Source: Planctomycetia bacterium
Lineage (GTDB): Bacteria > Planctomycetota > Planctomycetia > Gemmatales > Gemmataceae
Assembly: GCA_022616395.1 (NCBI GenBank)
Contig: JAKEEV010000132.1
Coordinates: forward strand, 1 to 5,419
Direction: 5' to 3'
Length of the DNA: 5,419 nt
This document shows positions 1 through 3,642 of the stretch, piece after piece. The notes beneath the pieces are model-generated. The model saw only the letters and a list, made by a program, of their open reading frames with translations. It made no database searches and had not been told where the DNA came from. The position numbers were made by a program, and so were the translations under genes. Positions within the stretch are counted from its first letter, which is position 1. The number at the start of each line of letters is the position of its first letter.

Positions 1-38
1 GCGTGGACTCGGCGGCGGAATGGCGGGTGCCCCTGACA

Positions 39-67
39 TTGACTAATGTACACTATTGTGGTAAGAT
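39..67 (+). promoter_or_regulatory. Possible sigma70-type promoter
   Basis: TTGACT at 39-44 (5 of 6 matches to the -35 consensus) is followed, after exactly 17 bases, by TAAGAT at 62-67 (4 of 6 matches to the -10 consensus). It points toward the 487 gene but would give a leader of roughly 410 nt containing the G-quadruplex motif and the palindrome cluster. Single promoter matches of this quality occur by chance, so this is only a candidate. Confidence 0.3.
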
Positions 68-169
68 TGGGGAGAGTTTGGAACGCGGTCTTTGACAACC
101 CAAGACCAACACGATAAAGGCCACCCCTGGCATTATCAAACACCATGTTTTCAAGGAAATGCGGGCCAT
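53..169 (-). CDS. Possible small lipoprotein (38 aa), unknown function
   Basis: A 38-codon minus-strand frame starts at ATG 169 and stops at TAG (55-53). The product begins MARISLKTW, has a hydrophobic stretch (about residues 10-24) and ends that stretch with a lipobox-like LVLGC, Cys at residue 25. Cleavage there would leave a 14-residue basic lipopeptide. A good ribosome binding site, AGAGGTGG (182-175 on the minus strand), lies 5 bases before the ATG, which is why I prefer this start to the upstream one at 277; the latter adds a proline-rich stretch read from the G-tract. The gene would diverge from the 487 gene. I recognise no family. It could be the remnant of a longer lipoprotein gene or a chance frame; the ribosome binding site and lipobox together are the only support. 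Confidence 0.27.
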   Translation of the reverse strand: MARISLKTWCLIMPGVAFIVLVLGCQRPRSKLSPILPQ

Positions 170-180
170 AACGGCCACCT

Positions 181-195
181 CTTTGCAACGCAAAG
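181..195. repeat. Short perfect inverted repeat
   Basis: CTTTGC and GCAAAG (6-bp arms) are separated by AAC. It lies just upstream of the possible minus-strand small gene and overlaps its ribosome binding site region, so it could be an operator or a small mRNA hairpin. At this size, chance is also possible. Confidence 0.3.
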
Positions 196-243
196 TGACC
201 AAACCCCACAAATCCTGGGAAAAACGACAAGAGGACAAAAGCA

Positions 244-262
244 GGGTGGGTGGGGGAGGGGG
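244..262 (+). other. G-quadruplex motif, single-base loops
   Basis: Four G runs of 3, 3, 5 and 5 bases (244-246, 248-250, 252-256, 258-262) are separated by single bases T, T and A. Such short loops are known to favour very stable parallel quadruplexes. The G-rich strand is the plus strand, so the structure could form in the non-template DNA strand or in the leader RNA of the 487 gene. Its start lies about 240 bp before that gene's start codon. A regulatory role is inference. Confidence 0.7.
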
Positions 263-352
263 TGAGCAGGTCAACATTTGCGGGCTTCGGGCGCACCGCT
301 TTCAAACGCCCTTGGATTTCGTGGACTCTCCCGCAAAGTATTTCACGCCGTT

Positions 353-452
353 GCCCGAAGGGGCTTCCAATAGGTTGCGGACCCAGGGCTTGCGCCCTGG
401 GTTATTATCTGCGGCCCCGTTGGGCCAAAACCATAACCGTCCCTTCGGGGCG
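353..452. repeat. Cluster of palindromes, likely dispersed intergenic repeat
   Basis: About 100 bp hold four small hairpins in a row: CCCGAAGGG (354-362); ACCCAGGGC/GCCCTGGGT with a 4-base loop (381-402); GGCCC/GGGCC (413-426); and CCCTTCGGG (441-449), extendable to 438-452. The first and last are near reverse complements, so the block has imperfect inverted ends. The sense ACCCAGGGCTTGCGCCCTGGGT followed by GCGGCCCC is the kind of sequence I associate with dispersed repeats in planctomycete genomes, but copy number cannot be seen here. Read in frame it gives meaningless peptides, which explains the open frames crossing it. Confidence 0.55.
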
Positions 453-486
453 AAGAAACGATCCACTGGCAACAAGGCGCTGACTG

Positions 487-2085
487 ATGATCCGATTCGT
501 TGTTTCGCTCTGCGTTCTTTGCGTTCTCGGCGGTGAATCACTCGCCGCTGATCCTACCTACTGGCAGGATGTGCGGCCGATCTTCCGCAAGCACTGCGTC
601 GTGTGTCATAGCGAGCGGAAGCTCTCCGAGCCGGAGCTGTCCGCGGGGCTGGCTCTCGACAAACCGGAGAACATCAAGAAGGGCGCCAAGAGCGGCAAGG
701 TCATTGTGATGGTTCCGGGCAAGCCGGATGAATCGCTGATCGTCACGCTGCTCACTTCCAAAGATCCCAAACGCGCGATGCCGCTCGACGCGGACCCGCT
801 CTCGGCGGACGAAATTGCCACCATTCGTAAATGGGTCGCGCTTGGCGCGCCCGAAGGCACAAAGCCGAAGGCAGACGATGGCCCAACAGTCGGCGGACCA
901 GTTCGGCCAGTTCGCAAGCTCGATGTCACCTTCAGCACGAAGGCCACGCTGCCGAAGACCGCGAACTTGCCCGGTGCGCTCGAACTGACGCTGAAGATTG
1001 GCCCGCTCCCTCCGGTCGCGGCGGTCGCATTCAGTCCCGATGGCAAGTTGCTCGCTTCCGGTGTGTATGGCCGCGTTACGATTTGGGATTTATCCACCGC
1101 GAAGCCGGTGAAAACGCTCACCAACATCCTCGGCGCGGTGAATGACCTCAAGTTCTCGCCAAACGGGAAGCTACTGGCGGTCGCGGGCGGGCAACCGAGC
1201 GCTCGCGGAGACTTGCGGCTCTTCGACACGACCGAATGGAAGCTCGTCCACTCGCTCGGCGGGCACCTCGATACGGTGTCGGGCGTGTCGTTTCATCCGG
1301 ACGGGACGAAACTCGCCTCCGCGAGTTTCGACAAAACAGTTCGCGTGTGGAATGTGAAGGAAGGGAAAGTGCTGCACACCTTCACCGGTCATTCCGACTT
1401 CGTCTACATGGTTGCTTTTGGCCCCGATGGGACTTGGTACACAACCGCGAGCAAGGACCGCACGGGCCGCATCATCGACACCGCGACCGGCAAGGGGTTG
1501 TTCACTCTCAGCGGCACCGATCAGGAAGTGCTCGCGGTCGCGGTTCACCCGACAACCGGGCAGATCATGGCCGCGGGGAACGATCCGCTTGTGAGCTGGT
1601 ACGATCCGAAAACAGCCGAGCGTGCTCGTCGAGCGGGTGGACCGGGAACGAGCAATAACGAGATCGCGGTGGATGCAAAAGGAACACTCGTCGTAACAGC
1701 CGGAGGAGATGGCACCATTCGCACGCTGAACCCCAAGACTGCGGCTCAGATTCGCGCGATGCAAGCGGGTTCGGTTGTGTTCGCGGTCGCGGTCGATGCG
1801 GATGGTAAGCGAATCGCCAGCGGAGCGGCGGATGGAACGATTAAACTTTGGGACGCGACGGATGCCCGGCTATTGTTGACTTTGTGGAGCGGGGCCGATG
1901 ACAACTGGCTGTCACTGGCTCCGGAAGGCTTCGTCGCTGGTTCGGATGCGCTCTTAACCAAAGCCAACTGGAAAGCGGGGAACAAGCCGGTGACCGACGC
2001 GCGCTTGCTTAAACCTCTGAAAGACGCGGGGCAACTTGGAAAGGCCGCTCAGGGCCAGAAACTCGCCGAACCGGTGTGGAAGTAG
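487..2085 (+). CDS. Secreted cytochrome c-domain/WD40 repeat protein
   Basis: The 532-residue product has a Sec signal peptide (about 1-21, cleavage near LAA/D). Next comes a planctomycete-type cytochrome c domain (about 22-125) with one heme-binding motif, CVVCH at 37-41, a likely distal Met ligand in the AMPLD segment (Met98) and the RKWVALGAPEG helix at 114-124. A linker leads to about seven WD40 repeats (roughly 175-210, 216-256, 260-299, 301-341, 346-382, 388-425, 427-467), with repeats 3 and 7 most canonical (VRVWN, IKLWD). This fits one seven-bladed propeller. A 65-residue tail ends in LAEPVWK. The heme would be attached after export; the propeller probably binds a partner protein. Similar proteins accompany DUF1549/DUF1553 genes in planctomycetes (family knowledge), but none is visible here. 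The start is set by the signal peptide; the ribosome binding site (AAGG, 474-477) is weak. The TAG stop lies inside the inverted repeat at 2082-2137. Confidence 0.93.
   Translation: MIRFVVSLCVLCVLGGESLAADPTYWQDVRPIFRKHCVVCHSERKLSEPELSAGLALDKPENIKKGAKSGKVIVMVPGKPDESLIVTLLTSKDPKRAMPLDADPLSADEIATIRKWVALGAPEGTKPKADDGPTVGGPVRPVRKLDVTFSTKATLPKTANLPGALELTLKIGPLPPVAAVAFSPDGKLLASGVYGRVTIWDLSTAKPVKTLTNILGAVNDLKFSPNGKLLAVAGGQPSARGDLRLFDTTEWKLVHSLGGHLDTVSGVSFHPDGTKLASASFDKTVRVWNVKEGKVLHTFTGHSDFVYMVAFGPDGTWYTTASKDRTGRIIDTATGKGLFTLSGTDQEVLAVAVHPTTGQIMAAGNDPLVSWYDPKTAERARRAGGPGTSNNEIAVDAKGTLVVTAGGDGTIRTLNPKTAAQIRAMQAGSVVFAVAVDADGKRIASGAADGTIKLWDATDARLLLTLWSGADDNWLSLAPEGFVAGSDALLTKANWKAGNKPVTDARLLKPLKDAGQLGKAAQGQKLAEPVWK
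508..534 (+). repeat. Three imperfect 9-bp tandem units in the signal peptide
   Basis: CTCTGCGTT (508-516), CTTTGCGTT (517-525) and CTCGGCGGT (526-534) follow one another in the frame of the cytochrome/WD40 gene and encode LCV-LCV-LGG, the hydrophobic core of its signal peptide. The sequence up to the following GAATC resembles an interspersed repeat seen in some GC-rich and cyanobacterial genomes, from memory only. The third unit matches less well (6 of 9 against the first). Confidence 0.45.
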
Positions 2086-2163
2086 GACAGGCATCTTGCC
2101 TGTCATTGCTCCAGTACAGGCAAGATGCCTGTCCTACAACTCGCCGATCCCGTGTGGAAGTGA
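2059..2163 (+). repeat. Direct repeat of the gene's last codons flanking a palindrome
   Basis: The last 27 bases of the cytochrome/WD40 gene (2059-2085, encoding KLAEPVWK and TAG) recur at 2137-2163 (QLADPVWK and TGA). By eye, 22 of the first 25 positions match. The offset is 78 bp, a multiple of three, so the second copy is in frame with the gene and no stop occurs between TAG 2083 and TGA 2161. Between the copies lies the inverted repeat 2082-2137. The second copy is probably untranslated, or part of a former longer or alternative gene end. Confidence 0.85.
2082..2137. repeat. Perfect 22-bp inverted repeat, REP-like element
   Basis: The arms 2082-2103 and 2116-2137 are exact reverse complements, with a 12-base loop (2104-2115). 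The core, ACAGGCATCTTGCCTGT, contains a nested palindrome. There is no T-run after the right arm, so this is not a textbook intrinsic terminator, though a stem this strong could slow polymerase or protect the 3' end of mRNA. On the minus strand it encodes the peptide DRQDACPT, which I recall from many short 'hypothetical proteins' of planctomycetes and related phyla; that suggests a multicopy repeat. The left arm contains the stop codon of the preceding gene. Confidence 0.9.
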
Positions 2164-2197
2164 GAACCCAGTCCCTCTCCGCAGCGTAACACCCGAC

Positions 2198-2204
2198 AGA
2201 GGAG
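2198..2204 (+). promoter_or_regulatory. Ribosome binding site deciding the start at 2213
   Basis: AGAGGAG lies 8 bases before ATG 2213. The same frame is open back to an ATG at 2036, but that would place 59 residues read from the preceding gene and the palindrome in front of a clear signal peptide. This site decides for 2213. Confidence 0.85.
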
Positions 2205-2212
2205 CATTGCCC

Positions 2213-2983
2213 ATGCGCCAAGTGATTCGGTTCGCGGGCTGTCTCGCGGGCGTCTTGTTCGCAAGCACGGCCTTTGCCCAGCCTCCTAGCCAACCGAAAG
2301 CCACGGACTACTACCCACTCACGAAGGGAACCAAGTGGGTGTACAAGGTCGGCGAAGTCGAGGTGACGCAAACTGTCGTCGGGACCGAACGATTCAACAA
2401 TGAGGATTGCATCAAGCTCGAAATGCGAGCTGGGGATGAGATCAAGTCGACCGAGTTGCTTGCTGTTCGTTCCGACGGCATCTTCCGAGTCAAGACAAAG
2501 GACGATGTCATCAAACCACCGGTCAAGGTACTCCCGGCGGTGATCAAGGTCGGAGATACCTGGCCGGTGAATCTCAAGGTCGGCGGTGCGATGGTTAAAG
2601 GCAACCTGACGGTAAAAAGCGACAAGGAGAAGGTGAAGGTTCCGGCGGGCGAGTTCGACGCGATTCTCATCGAGTCCCAGAATCTTGTAGTCGCCGACAG
2701 TCCGGTCACTCTGCGTTCCTGGTTCGTCCGGGGACGCGGGGTTGTCAAAAATGAACTCAGTCTCGCGGGCGGTATGACGATTGTGCAGGAACTGGTGAAG
2801 TTTGAGCCGGGCATCGAGCCGAAGCCTCCGACAGTTCCGCCTTCGCCAGAGCCTCCAACAACCCAGCCGTGGGCTTCGCCAAGCCAGTGCTATATACTGC
2901 CTGCGTACACTGTTCATCCGGTACCAACTCGGGGGAGATGCGGATGTTGCGCGCGATTCGGTTGGCGCTTGGGGCGGCGATAA
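2213..2983 (+). CDS. Secreted protein of unknown function, first tandem paralogue
   Basis: The 256-residue product has a signal peptide with likely cleavage AFA/Q at 22/23. The mature part opens with YYPLTKGTKWVY (33-44), a start motif shared by many secreted bacterial proteins of unknown role, and looks beta-rich. Residues 1-200 align without gaps with the next gene's product (about 76 of 200 identical by hand count), including Trp42, KDD (97-99), PPVKVL (102-107), Trp117, KGNL (129-132) and Trp170-Phe171. Where the paralogue stops (residue 201), this one continues: a proline-rich stretch (about 202-219), then some 37 residues including several Cys that look like translated non-coding DNA and overlap the next gene by 40 bp. 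The true end may once have been nearer codon 201-220, with the stop lost by an indel or substitution. Function is not recognisable; it is probably periplasmic or surface located. Confidence 0.85.
   Translation: MRQVIRFAGCLAGVLFASTAFAQPPSQPKATDYYPLTKGTKWVYKVGEVEVTQTVVGTERFNNEDCIKLEMRAGDEIKSTELLAVRSDGIFRVKTKDDVIKPPVKVLPAVIKVGDTWPVNLKVGGAMVKGNLTVKSDKEKVKVPAGEFDAILIESQNLVVADSPVTLRSWFVRGRGVVKNELSLAGGMTIVQELVKFEPGIEPKPPTVPPSPEPPTTQPWASPSQCYILPAYTVHPVPTRGRCGCCARFGWRLGRR
2888..2898 (+). promoter_or_regulatory. Possible promoter -10 region before the second paralogue
   Basis: TGCTATATACT offers either an extended -10 (TGC then TATATA, 2891-2896) or TATACT (2893-2898, 5 of 6 matches). No good -35 is seen: the 17-base spacing gives TGGGCT at 2870-2875, 3 of 6. 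The site lies in the 3' tail of the preceding frame and would give a leader of about 40 nt. This AT-rich spot supports the view that the tail is old intergenic DNA. Confidence 0.35.
2931..2937 (+). promoter_or_regulatory. Ribosome binding site deciding the start at 2944
   Basis: GGGGGAG ends 6 bases before ATG 2944 and directly touches the ATG at 2938. Normal spacing therefore favours 2944. Starting there also aligns the protein with its paralogue without gaps from Met1; the GTG at 2869 would add 25 residues before the signal peptide. Confidence 0.75.
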
Positions 2984-3549
2984 TCCTCGTCACGGGGACC
3001 ACTCTGGCACAGCCAGGCAAGGAAGGCCCGGCCGAGGGGTATTTCCCGCTCAAGAAGGGCACGACGTGGACCTACGACGTGGGCGAGAACAAGATCGAGG
3101 TGAAGGTCGCCAAGGTGGACAAGATGGGCAACGAGGAACACTACACTCTCGAAACCCTCGTCGGTAAAGATCCGAAGACGACCGAGGTGGTGACCGTCAA
3201 GACGGACGGCGTGTATCGCGTCAAGGCGAAGGACGACAAGCTCAACCCACCGGTGAAGGTTCTGGCGCTGCCACTCAAGAAGGACGCGAGTTGGGATGTG
3301 AATAGCAAGCTCGGCGCCCAGGTCATCAAGGGGAACCTGAAAATCATCAAGCTCGATGAGGAAGTGACGGTGCCTCTGGGCAAGTTCATGACCGTGCATG
3401 TCGAAGGGAAGGACATCGACTTCGCCGGCACCAAGACGACCGTTCACCTGTGGTTCGCCAAGGATCGCGGAATCGTCCAGGCCGAGTTCATCATGCAGAA
3501 CAACGAAAAGGTGCTACTCAAGCTCAGCAAGTTCGAAGAAGGAAAGTAA
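2944..3549 (+). CDS. Secreted protein of unknown function, second tandem paralogue
   Basis: The 201-residue product has a signal peptide with likely cleavage TLA/Q at 22/23, the same position as in its paralogue. The mature part starts GYFPLKKGTTWTYDVGE (32-48) and is rich in Lys, Glu and Val in alternating patterns that suggest beta strands. Shared landmarks with the upstream gene are at identical residue numbers: Trp42, PPVKVL 102-107, Trp117, KGNL 129-132, Trp170-Phe171, RG 175-176 and KFE 196-198. No catalytic motif, metal site or lipobox is visible, and Cys is absent. The two genes arose by tandem duplication and have since diverged. A binding or structural role in the periplasm or cell surface is a guess. 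Its TAA stop forms the outer edge of the next inverted repeat. A start at 2938 (two residues longer) is possible. Confidence 0.9.
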   Translation: MLRAIRLALGAAIILVTGTTLAQPGKEGPAEGYFPLKKGTTWTYDVGENKIEVKVAKVDKMGNEEHYTLETLVGKDPKTTEVVTVKTDGVYRVKAKDDKLNPPVKVLALPLKKDASWDVNSKLGAQVIKGNLKIIKLDEEVTVPLGKFMTVHVEGKDIDFAGTKTTVHLWFAKDRGIVQAEFIMQNNEKVLLKLSKFEEGK

Positions 3550-3630
3550 TGTCTTTGGCGAACCGCGAGGGTAACCGAGCGGGTGTCTTCACTCAACACC
3601 CGCTCGGTCACCCTCGCGGTTCGCCATTAC
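3546..3630. repeat. Long inverted repeat, 30-bp stem with one mismatch
   Basis: The arms 3556-3585 and 3597-3626 are reverse complements apart from one position (A in the left arm where G would pair), with an 11-base loop. Beyond a 6-base bulge (3550-3555), GTAA (3546-3549) pairs with TTAC (3627-3630), so the element spans the stop codon of the upstream gene and ends just before the ribosome binding site of the next. No T-run follows, so it is not a standard terminator. The arm reads GGCGAACCGCGAGGGTGACC in its consensus sense, likely a dispersed genomic repeat. Co-transcribed RNA would fold into a very stable hairpin that could stabilise the upstream mRNA or lower expression of the next gene. 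Confidence 0.92.
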
Positions 3631-3634
3631 GGAG
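3631..3634 (+). promoter_or_regulatory. Ribosome binding site of the PPC-domain gene
   Basis: GGAG lies 8 bases before ATG 3643 and begins at the base right after the last pair of the long hairpin. The hairpin would leave it just exposed, so folding could affect ribosome access. There is hardly room between the hairpin and this site for a separate promoter. Confidence 0.6.
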
Positions 3635-3642
3635 CCAGTCTC

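Larger units (their letters stand above)
1..486. other. Region without a convincing plus-strand gene
   Basis: Open frames here on the plus strand (for example 159-536) translate to low-complexity, Arg/Gly-rich sequence, run through a G-tract and a palindrome cluster, and lack a good ribosome binding site, so I do not call them genes. The region holds the possible promoter, the small minus-strand gene, the G-quadruplex motif and the palindrome cluster listed separately. The 34 bp between the palindrome cluster and the start at 487 show only a weak AAGG ribosome binding site. Confidence 0.6.

Noticed and set aside
92..118. TTGACA (92-97) with GATAAA (113-118) as a second promoter
   Set aside because: The -35 is perfect, but the spacing is only 15 bases and the 17-base position gives a poor -10 (TAAAGG). 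The candidate at 39-67 is better spaced.
403..408. TATTAT as a -10 box for the 487 gene
   Set aside because: It lies inside the palindrome cluster and has no -35 at an acceptable distance (TTGCGG is 22 bases away).
159..536. 125-residue plus-strand frame upstream of the first gene
   Set aside because: It runs through the G-tract and palindrome cluster, has low-complexity sequence, no good ribosome binding site, and overlaps the start of the real gene.
2082..2137. Intrinsic transcription terminator
   Set aside because: The stem is strong, but the bases after it (AACTCGCC) contain no T-run. A role in 3' end formation remains possible but is not supported as a terminator call.
2009..2917. 302-residue minus-strand frame
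   Set aside because: It is antisense to the first paralogue and crosses the palindrome, which supplies the DRQDACPT peptide. The plus-strand protein has a signal peptide, ribosome binding site and paralogue support.
353..3630. CRISPR array made of the palindromic repeats
   Set aside because: The three elements differ in sequence, are far apart, and show no regular spacers.
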